From Lentzea albidocapillata subsp. violacea (GTDB lineage Bacteria > Actinomycetota > Actinomycetes > Mycobacteriales > Pseudonocardiaceae), in the NCBI RefSeq assembly GCF_900100275.1, contig NZ_FNET01000005.1:124001-188000 (forward strand): a stretch of DNA of 64,000 nt. Direction: 5' to 3'. The number at the start of each line of letters is the position of its first letter. Positions within the stretch are counted from its first letter, which is position 1. Both the position numbers and the translations under genes were made by a program. Under the pieces are notes generated by a model that saw nothing but the letters and a program-made list of their open reading frames with translations, searched no databases and was not told the origin of the DNA. Positions 51,221 through 59,678 of this stretch are shown here, piece after piece.

Positions 51221-51344
51221 CTGATATATCGGTCGCTTTGACCAGCGCCTTAGCAATGACACTTTGGACTTCGTCCGCAAAAGACTCATTGCTAAGGCCC
51301 GTCGGGGCGTCGGCAACTGATATATCGGCGGACTGATATATCGG
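51221..51344. repeat. Three 12-bp repeats flanking a 52-nt hairpin
   Basis: CTGATATATCGG occurs at 51221-51232, 51317-51328 and 51333-51344, the last two 16 bp apart. Between copies 1 and 2 lies a hairpin with perfect 13-bp arms (51247-51259 and 51286-51298) around an interior that can also fold (GGAC/GTCC). The repeat core GATATATC is itself palindromic and AT-rich. It may be a multi-site operator for the GNAT gene downstream, or a small mobile repeat. Confidence 0.7.
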
Positions 51345-51379
51345 TCGCGGCCCCCTTCCGCACCTGATCCGATGGCGGC

Positions 51380-52150
51380 ATGAACGACGACCTGCCGGCC
51401 CGGATGGAGATCAACCTCGCCGAGCACGCCTGCCACCTCCACCGTCACTTGCCGGGCGCGACCGTCACCGAGACGAGTGATCTGCTGATCGCGGACAGTG
51501 GCCTGCCGGACGACACGTTCAACATCGTCGCCAGGGCCCGCTTCGGCGCCGACGCCGCCGAACGCGTCGCGCGGACCGTGAGCGAGATCGCGGCGATCGG
51601 ACGGCCGTTCTCGTGGTGGGCCGGCCCCGGCTCGACGGGCCTGGGCGAGGTGCTGACCGCCGCCGGCCTGACCCCGTCCGAGACCGAGACGGGCATGTGG
51701 CTCGACCTGGGCGGCAAGGTGCCCGGGGCGTCCGCCGAAGGTCTCGACATCCAGCCCGTCCGCACGCCGGACCAGTTGGCTGACTACGCCGCGGTGCTGT
51801 CCGCGAACTGGGACCCGCCCGCCGCCACGGTCCGCGAGTTCTACGCCGCCGCGGCGGTCCCTGCGCTGACCAGCCGAGCCCGCTACCTCGTCGGGTACGT
51901 GGCGGGCCGGCCGGTCTGCACGGCCGAGGTGTTCATGCACGCCGGAGTCGCGGGCATCTACAACATCACGACGCTCGCCACCGACCGTCGGCGCGGCTAC
52001 GGCAGCGCTGTCACGGTCGCCGCGCTGCACGTCGCGCGTGCGGATGGCTTCCGGACCGCTGTCCTGCAGGCGTCCGCGGACGGCGAACCCGTCTATCGGC
52101 GCCTCGGGTTCGCCGCCTGCGGTCAGTTCACGGAGTACGCCCTGGGCTGA
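51380..52150 (+). CDS. GNAT-family acetyltransferase
   Basis: A 256-residue protein. The first 120 residues are a degenerate N-terminal acetyltransferase-like half; the second half has the acetyl-CoA loop [15 protein letters not shown] (RRxGxG) near 197-210 and the end [17 protein letters not shown] of GNAT enzymes. The acceptor is unknown. The ATG has no strong SD sequence. Three CTGATATATCGG repeats upstream may control it. Confidence 0.85.
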   Translation: MNDDLPARMEINLAEHACHLHRHLPGATVTETSDLLIADSGLPDDTFNIVARARFGADAAERVARTVSEIAAIGRPFSWWAGPGSTGLGEVLTAAGLTPSETETGMWLDLGGKVPGASAEGLDIQPVRTPDQLADYAAVLSANWDPPAATVREFYAAAAVPALTSRARYLVGYVAGRPVCTAEVFMHAGVAGIYNITTLATDRRRGYGSAVTVAALHVARADGFRTAVLQASADGEPVYRRLGFAACGQFTEYALG

Positions 52151-52156
52151 GAGGTG

Positions 52157-52615
52157 CTACGGGCGCCAGAACTCGCGCTCCGGGATGGCGTCCCTGGTGA
52201 CGTTCACACCGGGGCTGCACGTCGCCTCCGGGGCCTGCGACTGGCAGACCTGGATCTTGAGACGGTCGAAGCCCCCGACCTTGTCGGGATCCCCGATGGG
52301 GAAGTTGAAGGGCACGTTCTCCCCCGGCGACGCGGTCCGGGTGTCGCTGTCGATCTTCGTGGCGCCGGCGTAGGCGGTGAAGACCACCGTCGTGGAGTTG
52401 ACGCCGCCGAAGTCCTCGACGTAGCCCCTGAGGGTGCTGGTGCGGTTGCCCCAGGTGATCGCGCCGACGCTCACCCCGGCCTCGAACTTGTCGGACACGT
52501 CCCAGGTGTCGTTGGGCCACGCGCTCGCCTGGGCCTGGCCCGTCACGACGAACGGCAGCGCCAGCGCGACCGCGACGGCCGCCCCCGCGACCCGCCTGGT
52601 CAGTGATGCGTTCAT
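52157..52615 (-). CDS. Small secreted protein of unknown function
   Basis: A 152-residue protein with a signal peptide (residues 1-30; positively charged NASLTRR, hydrophobic core, cleavage near QAQASA). The mature part of about 120 residues is beta-rich and has two cysteines (in QVCQSQ and ATCSPG) that could form one disulfide. I do not recognise the family. The ATG at 52615 has AAGGGGAG upstream. It may be a cell-surface or spore-related protein. Confidence 0.7.
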   Translation of the reverse strand: MNASLTRRVAGAAVAVALALPFVVTGQAQASAWPNDTWDVSDKFEAGVSVGAITWGNRTSTLRGYVEDFGGVNSTTVVFTAYAGATKIDSDTRTASPGENVPFNFPIGDPDKVGGFDRLKIQVCQSQAPEATCSPGVNVTRDAIPEREFWRP

Positions 52616-52733
52616 GATCTGCTCCCCTTCGATCAACACTCCGATGCGTGGAGTGACAGGGAAAGCACGCTCCGGCAGTGGCGTCGGATGCCCGCGGGCA
52701 TCCGGGATCACTCGGATGCAGCAACGAACGGAC

Positions 52734-52771
52734 TGAGGGGCCGTCCCGCGCGGTGGCGGAACGGCCCCTCA
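52734..52771. terminator. Terminator of aceE
   Basis: TGAGGGGCCGT (52734-52744) and ACGGCCCCTCA (52761-52771) form a perfect 11-bp stem, about 35 nt downstream of the aceE stop codon on the minus strand. Confidence 0.75.
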
Positions 52772-52805
52772 GATCGCCTCACGGCGTCTCGACCGGCTGC
52801 GGTGA

Positions 52806-55565
52806 CTACGCCAGACCAGCGTCCGACGTCGACGGCCCAGCGGCCTGCACGTCGTCGATGCGGTACTTGCGAGCCGCCTCGACGACCTTGGACTGCTCGA
52901 CCTCGCCGCGCCGGGCCAGGGCGGCCAGCGTGGCGACGACGACGGACTCCGCGTCCACCAGGAAGTGGCGGCGGGCGGCCTGGCGGGTGTCGGAGAAGCC
53001 GAAGCCGTCCGTGCCCAGGGTCGTCATGTCGGTCGGGACGTACGGGCGGATCAGGTCCGGGATCGCCGACGCCCAGTCGGACACGGCGACGACCGGGCCC
53101 TGCACGTCCTTGAGCACCTGCGTCACGTACGGCACGCGCGGCTCGGCGTCCGGGTGCAGCAGGTTGTGGCGGTCGGTGTCGACGGCGTCGCGGCGCAGCT
53201 CCGAGTACGACGTCGCGGACCACACGTCCACCGATACGCCCCACTCTTCGGCCAGCATCTGCTGCGCCTTGAGAGCCCAGGGAAGGCCCACACCGGAGCC
53301 GAAGATCTGGGCACGGGGGCCACCGGTCTGCGGGCCGTCCTGGTACTTGTAGAGGCCCCGCAGGAGGCCTTCCACGTCCAGGCCCTCCGGCTCGGCCGGC
53401 TGCACGTACGGCTCGTTGTAGACCGTCATGTAGTAGAAGATGTTCTCGGCGTTCTCGCCGTACATCCTGCGCAGACCGTCCTTGACGATGTGCGCCACCT
53501 CGAAGGACCACGCCGGGTCGTACGAGATCACGGCGGGGTTCGTGTGCGCGAGCAGCAGCGAGTGGCCGTCGGCGTGCTGGAGACCCTCACCGGTCAGCGT
53601 GGTGCGGCCCGCGGTGGCACCCAGCACGAAGCCGCGCGCCATCTGGTCCGCCGCCGCCCACAGGCCGTCGCCCGTGCGCTGGAAGCCGAACATCGAGTAG
53701 AAGATGTAGATCGGGATCATCGGCTCGCCCTGCGTGGCGTAGGACGTGCCGACCGCCGTGAACGACGCCGTGGAACCCGCCTCGTTGATGCCCTCGTGCA
53801 GGATCTGGCCCTGCTCGGACTCCTTGTAGGCGAGCATCAGGTTGGCGTCCACCGAGGTGTACGCCTGGCCGTTCGGGTTGTAGATCTTCTGCGTCGGGAA
53901 CATGGAGTCCATGCCGAACGTCCGTGCCTCGTCCGGGATGATCGGCACGATGCGCGGGCCGATCTCCGGGTCCTTCGCGAGGTCGCGGACGAGCCGGACG
54001 AACGCCATCGTCGTGGCGACCTCCTGCTTGCCGGAGCCGCGCTTGATGCCGTCGTAGACCTTGTCGCCCGGCAGCACGAGCGCCTTGGACTTCGTGCGGC
54101 GCTCGGGCAGGAAACCACCCAGCTGACGGCGGCGCTCCAGCATGTACTGGATCTCCTGGTTGTCCTGCCCGGGGTGGTAGTACGGCGGCAGGTACGGGTC
54201 CTTCTCGAGCACCTCGTCGGAGATCGGGATGCGCAGGCTGTCCCGGAAGCCCTTGAGGTCGTCCAGGGTCATCTTCTTCATCTGGTGCGTCGCGTTGCGT
54301 GCCGCGAAGTGCTTGCCGAGCGAGTAGCCCTTGATCGTCTTGGCGAGGATCACGGTCGGCTGGCCGACGGTCTCGGTCGCCGCCTTGTAGGCCGCGTAGA
54401 CCTTGCGGTAGTCGTGGCCACCGCGCTTGAGGTTCCACACCTCGTCGTCGGTCATCGGGTCGACGAGCGCCTTCGTCCGCGGGTCGCGGCCGAAGAAGTG
54501 CTCCTTGATGTACGCGCCGTCGTTCGCCTTGTACGTCTGGTAGTCGCCGTCGGGCGTGTTGTTCATCAGGTTGACGAGAGCACCGTCACGGTCGGCGTGC
54601 AGCAGCGCGTCCCACTCGCGGCCCCAGACGACCTTGATGACGTTCCAGCCGGCGCCCCGGAAGAACGACTCCAGCTCCTGGATGATCTTACCGTTGCCGC
54701 GGACCGGGCCGTCGAGGCGCTGCAGGTTGCAGTTGACCACGAACGTCAGGTTGTCGAGCTGCTCGTTCGCCGCGAGCTGCAGCAGGCCGCGCGACTCGGG
54801 CTCGTCCATCTCGCCGTCGCCGAGGAACGCCCACACGTGCTGGTCGGACGTGTCCTTGATGCCGCGGTCACGCAGGTAGCGGTTGAACCGCGCCTGGTAG
54901 ATCGCGTTCATCGGGCCGATGCCCATGGAGACCGTGGGGAACTCCCAGAAGTCCGGCATGAGGCGCGGGTGCGGGTACGACGGCAGGCCGCCACCCGGAC
55001 CGGCGTGCGAGTACTCCTGGCGGAAGCCGTCGAGCTGGTGCTCGCTCAGCCGGCCCTCGAGGAACGCGCGGGCGTACACACCGGGCGAGGCGTGCCCCTG
55101 GATGAAGATCTGGTCGCCGCCACCGGGGTGGTTCTTGCCGCGGAAGAAGTGGTTGAAGCCGACCTCGTAGAGCGACGCGCTGGACGCGTACGTCGAAATG
55201 TGTCCACCGACACCCACGCCGGGCCGCTGCGCGCGGTGCACCGTCATCGCGGCGTTCCAGCGGATCCACGCACGGTAACGACGCTCCACCTCCTCGTCAC
55301 CGGGGAACCACGGCTCCCGCTCGGTGGGGATGGTGTTGACGTAGTCGGTGCTGATCAGCGACGGCATGCCGACCTGGTTCTCACCAGCGCGTTCGAGCAG
55401 ACGCAGCATCAGATAACGAGCCCGCTGCTGACCGCCGCCCTTGAGCACCTCGTCGAACGACTCGAGCCATTCCGAGGTCTCTTCGGGGTCGATGTCCGGC
55501 AGGTGCGCTGCCAGACCGTCGCGAATGACACGCACCCGCTCGGGGCCGGTGTTCTGCGGGCTCAA
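52806..55565 (-). CDS. aceE: Pyruvate dehydrogenase E1 component, homodimeric type
   Basis: A 919-residue thiamine diphosphate-dependent E1 enzyme of the alpha2 type (AceE). [10 protein letters not shown] near residue 250, with the later [11 protein letters not shown], forms the ThDP/Mg binding fold; [20 protein letters not shown] and [16 protein letters not shown] are AceE-specific. It decarboxylates pyruvate and passes the acetyl group to the E2 lipoyl domain, feeding acetyl-CoA to the TCA cycle and fatty acid synthesis. I chose the TTG at 55565 because GAGGAG lies just upstream. Divergent from the DUF3052 gene, an order also known from Streptomyces. Confidence 0.95.
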   Translation of the reverse strand: MSPQNTGPERVRVIRDGLAAHLPDIDPEETSEWLESFDEVLKGGGQQRARYLMLRLLERAGENQVGMPSLISTDYVNTIPTEREPWFPGDEEVERRYRAWIRWNAAMTVHRAQRPGVGVGGHISTYASSASLYEVGFNHFFRGKNHPGGGDQIFIQGHASPGVYARAFLEGRLSEHQLDGFRQEYSHAGPGGGLPSYPHPRLMPDFWEFPTVSMGIGPMNAIYQARFNRYLRDRGIKDTSDQHVWAFLGDGEMDEPESRGLLQLAANEQLDNLTFVVNCNLQRLDGPVRGNGKIIQELESFFRGAGWNVIKVVWGREWDALLHADRDGALVNLMNNTPDGDYQTYKANDGAYIKEHFFGRDPRTKALVDPMTDDEVWNLKRGGHDYRKVYAAYKAATETVGQPTVILAKTIKGYSLGKHFAARNATHQMKKMTLDDLKGFRDSLRIPISDEVLEKDPYLPPYYHPGQDNQEIQYMLERRRQLGGFLPERRTKSKALVLPGDKVYDGIKRGSGKQEVATTMAFVRLVRDLAKDPEIGPRIVPIIPDEARTFGMDSMFPTQKIYNPNGQAYTSVDANLMLAYKESEQGQILHEGINEAGSTASFTAVGTSYATQGEPMIPIYIFYSMFGFQRTGDGLWAAADQMARGFVLGATAGRTTLTGEGLQHADGHSLLLAHTNPAVISYDPAWSFEVAHIVKDGLRRMYGENAENIFYYMTVYNEPYVQPAEPEGLDVEGLLRGLYKYQDGPQTGGPRAQIFGSGVGLPWALKAQQMLAEEWGVSVDVWSATSYSELRRDAVDTDRHNLLHPDAEPRVPYVTQVLKDVQGPVVAVSDWASAIPDLIRPYVPTDMTTLGTDGFGFSDTRQAARRHFLVDAESVVVATLAALARRGEVEQSKVVEAARKYRIDDVQAAGPSTSDAGLA

Positions 55566-55875
55566 GGTGTCTCCTCGGCTTCGTTGGCGGTACTCGCGCT
55601 GGCCCGGAAACCGTGCCACGCACCCCTATCGTTGTCCTTGCGCGACGACTTCGTCATGGCTACCGGTCGGTAGTTCTGGATCGTGTCGCTCACGCGCGCG
55701 CGATAAGAGGTATGTAGAGCGTGCCTCATGCCAGTGCGGAGATCTGCACAGGGGTGCCTGTTACGGCGTGTCACGTGGTCAACAGTTGCGCCGGAGGTAG
55801 CTGACAGTGTTCGCTAGCCCGAGTAACGGACTCTGGCGGCAGTCTTAGGGCTGTCGCTCTTGCGTAGTTGGAGGA
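55566..55875. other. Divergent promoter region of aceE and the DUF3052 gene
   Basis: These 310 bp contain no gene. They hold the aceE leader, a TetR-type inverted repeat at 55660-55673 (listed separately) and the plus-strand promoter of the DUF3052 gene. That promoter is not clear by eye; TTGCGTAGTTGGAGGA just before the GTG supplies the SD sequence GGAGGA. Confidence 0.6.
55660..55673. promoter_or_regulatory. Candidate TetR-type operator upstream of aceE
   Basis: CTACCG-GT-CGGTAG is an inverted repeat with perfect 6-bp arms, about 95 bp upstream of the aceE start. CTACCG..CGGTAG-type sites are typical TetR-family operators. No regulator gene adjoins, so the binding protein is unknown. Confidence 0.45.
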
Positions 55876-56316
55876 GTGAAAACCGTGGTCGCCGCGGAAG
55901 ACGCCGGCAAGATCGGCGTCGCCGAGAAGCTCGGGATCGAATCGGGCATGGTCGTCCAAGAACTCGGCTGGGACGAGGACGTTGACGACGCCTTGCGTGC
56001 CGCTGTCGAGGAACAGAGCGGGGGCGACCTCCTCGACGAGGATGCCGACGAGACGGTGAGCGTCGTGCTGCTCTGGTGGCGGGAGGACGACGGCGACCTG
56101 GTCGACGCCCTGCTCGAAGCCACCGGTGTGCTCGCCGAGGACGGCGTGATCTGGGTTCTCACCCCGAAGACCGGCCGCCCCGGCCATGTGGAGCCGAGCG
56201 ACGTCGCCGAAGCGGTTCCGACCGCCGGCCTGTCGCAGACCTCCAACATCAGCGTGGGCGAGGACTGGGCGGGCATCCGCCTGGTGTGGCCGAAGTCGGC
56301 CAAGGCCAAGCGCTGA
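55876..56316 (+). CDS. DUF3052 family protein
   Basis: A 146-residue acidic protein of the actinobacterial DUF3052 family. It begins with a short lead and KIGVAEKLGIESGMVVQELG, and contains VIWVLTPKTGRPGHVEPSDV and EDWAGIRLVWPK, which are the family's conserved blocks. Function unknown; in Streptomyces its gene also lies beside aceE and a peroxiredoxin gene, as here. GTG start with GGAGGA upstream. Confidence 0.9.
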   Translation: MKTVVAAEDAGKIGVAEKLGIESGMVVQELGWDEDVDDALRAAVEEQSGGDLLDEDADETVSVVLLWWREDDGDLVDALLEATGVLAEDGVIWVLTPKTGRPGHVEPSDVAEAVPTAGLSQTSNISVGEDWAGIRLVWPKSAKAKR

Positions 56317-56392
56317 TCTCTCGTTGACATAGGGTTGAACCACGGGCGCTCACCCGCCCGTGGTCCTGTGTCGCACCGGAGGGGTTTGTCTC

Positions 56393-56857
56393 ATGGCGGT
56401 CGAGGTCGGTTCGGAGGCCCCGGACTTCACGCTCAACGACTACAACAAGCAGCCCGTGACGTTGTCGTCGTTTCGCGGCTCTCAGGCCGTGTTGCTGGTG
56501 TTCTACCCGTTCGCCTTCAGTGGCACGTGCCAGGGCGAGCTCTGCCAGCTGCGTGACGAACTGGCGACCTACGAGGACGAGAACGTCCAGGTGCTGGGCG
56601 TCTCCGTGGACTCGCCGTTCGCGCTGAAGGCGTGGGCGAACCAGGAGGGCTACCAGTTCCCGCTGCTGTCCGACTTCTGGCCGCACGGAGCCGTCGCGCA
56701 GTCCTACGGCGTGTTCAACGAGGCCGTCGGCATGGCGCTGCGGGGCACGTTCCTGGTCGACGTCTCCGGCGTCGTGCGCTTCGCCGAGGTGAACGCGCCC
56801 GGTCAGGCCCGCGATCAGGACGCCTGGAAGAAGGCCGTAGCCTCTCTCAAGGCATGA
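56393..56857 (+). CDS. ahpE: AhpE-type peroxiredoxin
   Basis: A 154-residue peroxiredoxin close to mycobacterial AhpE: peroxidatic Cys46 in FAFSGTCQGEL, and FPLLSDFWPHGAVAQSYGVF is almost identical to the AhpE block. It reduces hydroperoxides and peroxynitrite. AhpE is usually a one-Cys enzyme; here a second cysteine, Cys51, lies five residues on (CQGELC) and might act as a resolving residue. The ATG at 56393 has GGAGGGG at a good distance. Confidence 0.92.
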   Translation: MAVEVGSEAPDFTLNDYNKQPVTLSSFRGSQAVLLVFYPFAFSGTCQGELCQLRDELATYEDENVQVLGVSVDSPFALKAWANQEGYQFPLLSDFWPHGAVAQSYGVFNEAVGMALRGTFLVDVSGVVRFAEVNAPGQARDQDAWKKAVASLKA

Positions 56858-56894
56858 TGTAGCTGTACCCCTGCGCTTCGCGGCGCCGGGGTTG

Positions 56895-56966
56895 GGGCGT
56901 GTAGCTCAGCGGAAGAGCACTCGGCTTACACCCGAGCGGTCGCAGGTTCGAACCCTGTCGCGCCCA
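56895..56966 (+). tRNA. tRNA-Val (anticodon TAC)
   Basis: A complete cloverleaf of 72 nt: acceptor stem GGGCGTG/CGCGCCC with one G-U pair, D-arm GCTC/GAGC, anticodon stem CTCGG/CCGAG with loop CTTACAC (anticodon TAC at 56927-56929), 5-nt variable loop and T-arm GCAGG/CCTGT with TTCGAAC. The CCA end is not encoded. It reads GUA and probably other GUN valine codons. Confidence 0.97.
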
Positions 56967-57027
56967 CGGCCTCAGGCCGACCCTGCTCAGTGGCTGCGCC
57001 ACTTTCGCCGGGTCGGCCGTCGTGATG

Positions 57028-57048
57028 TTGGGGGGCCGAGCCCCCCAA
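57028..57048. repeat. G-tract/C-tract hairpin, copy 2
   Basis: TTGGGGGG, loop CCGAG and CCCCCCAA, then ACCCCC. Same architecture as the hairpin at 38139-38159. It may terminate the tRNA transcript. Confidence 0.55.
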
Positions 57049-57176
57049 ACCCCCACGGTGCGGCTGGTCCCGACCCAGCGTGGCTGGTGTGAAATGCGCC
57101 CGTAGTGGTGGTTGCCGTACCTTGTTCGAGTTCGTCGGGGACGTTTGGACCCGCCAGCTCCGGAGGACGTCCACCT

Positions 57177-57539
57177 GTGAGACGCAAGGCCAACGCCGCG
57201 AAGCCCGACACCACCACCGTCACGCAGGAGCAGGTCAAGCTGCTCGCCCTGGTGGAACAGGGAGGCGTGCACCGCGGCGCCACCAGCTGGTACGTGGAGC
57301 ACCGGCCCGCCAAGCAGTGGGACGCGGACGACCTGGAGATCATGCGGCTCCGGGACTGGATCACCTGGGAACAGCGCGTGGGCCACGGTATGGCCGCGCC
57401 CGTCGACATCACCGCGCAGGGGCGGGCCGCGCTCCGGCACCACCTGCCCGAGTGGGTGCTCGGGCGGAAGGCCATCGCCGCGGAGCCGCCTCGGTTGCCC
57501 TCCGTCGAGACGGTCAGGGCGTTGGACGCGCTGCGGTAG
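57177..57539 (+). CDS. Conserved hypothetical protein
   Basis: A 120-residue basic cytoplasmic protein with no membrane segment: a charged N-terminus (RRKANAAKPD), then TQEQVKLLALVEQGGVHRG and a Trp-rich middle (WYVEHRPAKQWDAD, LRDWITWEQ). The predicted helices and final VDITAQGRAALRHHLPEW recall a winged-helix-like domain; that is an inference. The GTG at 57177 has GGAGG 10 nt upstream. Not recognised. Confidence 0.6.
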   Translation: MRRKANAAKPDTTTVTQEQVKLLALVEQGGVHRGATSWYVEHRPAKQWDADDLEIMRLRDWITWEQRVGHGMAAPVDITAQGRAALRHHLPEWVLGRKAIAAEPPRLPSVETVRALDALR

Positions 57540-57587
57540 CCCGGTAGAACGGTCTTAGTCGAATCCAAACGGAGGCGGAGACCGGCC

Positions 57588-58790
57588 ATGTCGAAACTGT
57601 TGACCGGCGGCGACTTGCGCGCACGTGACCACCACCGGATCGAGGACGACGCACGCGAAGAGGGTCCGCTGCATCCCGTGACGTTGCCCAACGGCGTGAG
57701 GATGCAGGTGGTCACGGTTGGGCTGGAGCTGACCCGCCAGCTGCTCGCTGACCAGCGGCTCTCCAAGGACAGCGCGAAGCTGCAACGCGAGATCAAGCGG
57801 CAGCTCGCCGAACGCGGGAGCACGCAGGAGAACCTTGCCGGGTTGTTCGGGCCGAGCATGCTCAACAGCGACAATCCGCAGCACGCCCGGCTCAGGGCGC
57901 TCGCGGTGAAGGCGTTCAACGGCAAGGCGGTGCAGCAGCTCGCGCCTCGTATCGAGGAGATCAGCGCGGAACTGATCGCCGGGCTTCCCGAGAACGAGGA
58001 GATCGACCTCGTCGCGCAGCTGGCCGTGCCGATGCCCATGCACATCATCGGTGAGGTCCTCGGGCTGCCGGCAGGAGATCGCGCGCACGTCCGCACGTTG
58101 ATCGAGACGATGATGTGCATGGAACCCGAGGTGTCGCAACCGGCGAGCGATGAGCTGGGTGGCTACTTCCACGCGCTGCTCACCGGCAATGGTCTGGATC
58201 CGCGGTCGCTGTTCGGTGTGCTGGCCACGGCTGCCGACGACGATGGTGACCACCTCAGTCACGACGAACTGATGGCGATGGCGTTCTTGCTGGTGGTCGC
58301 CGGTCATGAGACGTCGGCGGGCCTCATCGCGAACGTTGTGCACGACGCGTTGGACAATGGGCTGTGGCACAAGGTCGCTGAAGATCCCGAACTGGTGCCA
58401 CGGCTCGTGGAAGAGACACTGCGGCACAACTCGCCTGTCCGCAGCGCCACGCACCGCATCGCCACCGAACCGGTCGAGATCGGTGGCACGACCATCCCCG
58501 GGAACACGCTGTTGCTGATCAACCTCGGAGCCGCCGGACGCTGCCCGCAGGCACACGAGAAGGCCGGCGAGTACCGGCTGGACCGCGCGACGACCGGCCA
58601 CGCGACGTTCGGGCACGGCCCGCACTTCTGCCTCGGGTCGGCGCTGGCCCGCCTGGAGACCGAAACCGTGCTGCGGCACCTGACGAGCCGGTTCCCGCGC
58701 ACCACCTACGCGGGCGGCGAGCGGCCCGAGGTGACGCACAACGACATCATGGCCAGCCTCAAATCGCTACCGGTCGTGCTCAGGCGCTGA
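57588..58790 (+). CDS. Cytochrome P450, CYP107-like
   Basis: A 400-residue P450. I-helix AGHETS at 238-243, ExxR (ETLR) at 276-279 and heme loop FGHGPHFC with Cys348. The segment AAGRCPQAHEKAGEYRL replaces the usual GRDP...F pattern, with Cys for Asp. Actinobacterial CYP107 enzymes hydroxylate polyketides, fatty acids and drugs; the substrate is unknown. Unlike the P450 at 4.8 kb it has no adjacent ferredoxin. GGAGGCGGA lies upstream of the ATG. Confidence 0.9.
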   Translation: MSKLLTGGDLRARDHHRIEDDAREEGPLHPVTLPNGVRMQVVTVGLELTRQLLADQRLSKDSAKLQREIKRQLAERGSTQENLAGLFGPSMLNSDNPQHARLRALAVKAFNGKAVQQLAPRIEEISAELIAGLPENEEIDLVAQLAVPMPMHIIGEVLGLPAGDRAHVRTLIETMMCMEPEVSQPASDELGGYFHALLTGNGLDPRSLFGVLATAADDDGDHLSHDELMAMAFLLVVAGHETSAGLIANVVHDALDNGLWHKVAEDPELVPRLVEETLRHNSPVRSATHRIATEPVEIGGTTIPGNTLLLINLGAAGRCPQAHEKAGEYRLDRATTGHATFGHGPHFCLGSALARLETETVLRHLTSRFPRTTYAGGERPEVTHNDIMASLKSLPVVLRR

Positions 58791-58803
58791 CAGGCTGGCC
58801 GGT

Positions 58804-59289
58804 ATGGAGATCATTCAAGGGGGACCCGAGCACGTCGATACGGCCGCGTTGCTCTGGGCCCATGCGGTCGCCGAGAGGGACGGCTACGACGAGGTTCCGT
58901 CGCTCGAACTGGCGCGGCCGGGCGTGGAGAGCGCTCTCGCGAAGGAGCCCTCGCTGTTGCTGCTCGCCCAGGAAGGTGGCCGGGCCGTGGGTTTCCTCGC
59001 CGGAGGTCCACAAGAGACGAACACCGCCTTCGTCAACTACGTCGGCGTGCACCCGGACGCGTGGGGCAAGGGCGTCGGTGAGGCGTTGCTGCGGGCGCTG
59101 CCCGAAGTGTTGATCAGGAATGGATACGAGAAGGCGGAGTTGATGGTCTACGTCGACAACGTCCGGGGCGTACGGCTCTACGAACGCCTCGGGTGGATCA
59201 AGGTCGGCGACCCTGTACCGCATCCGCGTTCCGGCCGGGTGGAGCAGCGTTACGCGTTCTCGCCCGCATCGTGGGAACCAGGGATGTGA
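58804..59289 (+). CDS. GNAT-family acetyltransferase
   Basis: A 161-residue single-domain GNAT enzyme. The acetyl-CoA loop is VGVHPDAWGKGVGEALLRAL (start near 80) and VYVDNVRGVRLYERLGWI is the C-terminal landmark. Substrate unknown. It starts 14 bp after the P450 stop codon and may be co-transcribed with it. Confidence 0.88.
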   Translation: MEIIQGGPEHVDTAALLWAHAVAERDGYDEVPSLELARPGVESALAKEPSLLLLAQEGGRAVGFLAGGPQETNTAFVNYVGVHPDAWGKGVGEALLRALPEVLIRNGYEKAELMVYVDNVRGVRLYERLGWIKVGDPVPHPRSGRVEQRYAFSPASWEPGM

Positions 59290-59375
59290 GGGCGTTTAGC
59301 GGGGGATTAGGGGATCAACCCCAATGCGTCTGACCAGGGCTATCCCCAAGTCCATTTGAGACGTAACTTTTGCTC

Positions 59376-59669
59376 ATGTCAGTGCGCACGTTCGCCGTGG
59401 TGGTCGGTCTCGCGTTCTTGCTCGGTGGGGGTGCGATTCTGTTCGTGATGCTGGCCGTCGAGGCGCCGAGCGGGGCACTGATCCCGTGCGGCAACAGCCT
59501 GGGCATCGGGTTCGAGGAACCCGCGGCGTCCGCGGCCGGTCCGGCCTATGTGGACATCTGCGCCGACCTGCGGCACCGCCGGCTGCTGTGGGGGTTGCCG
59601 GTGATCGGGCTCGGCGCGTTGCTGCTGATCGGCTCTTTGGTCGGTTCCCGGCGGGCTACTCGCCGGTAA
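59376..59669 (+). CDS. Small two-helix membrane protein
   Basis: A 97-residue protein with two hydrophobic helices (about 5-27 and 70-90) and an extracytoplasmic loop with two cysteines (in IPCGNS and DICADL). It ends in a basic tail. Unknown function, a type common in actinomycetes. The ATG at 59376 lies 6 nt after TAACTT, so it is probably leaderless. Confidence 0.7.
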   Translation: MSVRTFAVVVGLAFLLGGGAILFVMLAVEAPSGALIPCGNSLGIGFEEPAASAAGPAYVDICADLRHRRLLWGLPVIGLGALLLIGSLVGSRRATRR

Positions 59670-59678
59670 GGTCGCGGC

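Noticed and set aside
51221-51344. Small CRISPR array
   Set aside because: The three repeats are only 12 bp, have spacers of 84 and 4 bp, and there are no cas genes.
53000-55670. Plus-strand open frame of about 900 codons opposite aceE
   Set aside because: AceE on the minus strand is certain; the opposite frame is rich in Val, Arg, His and Leu without any domain.
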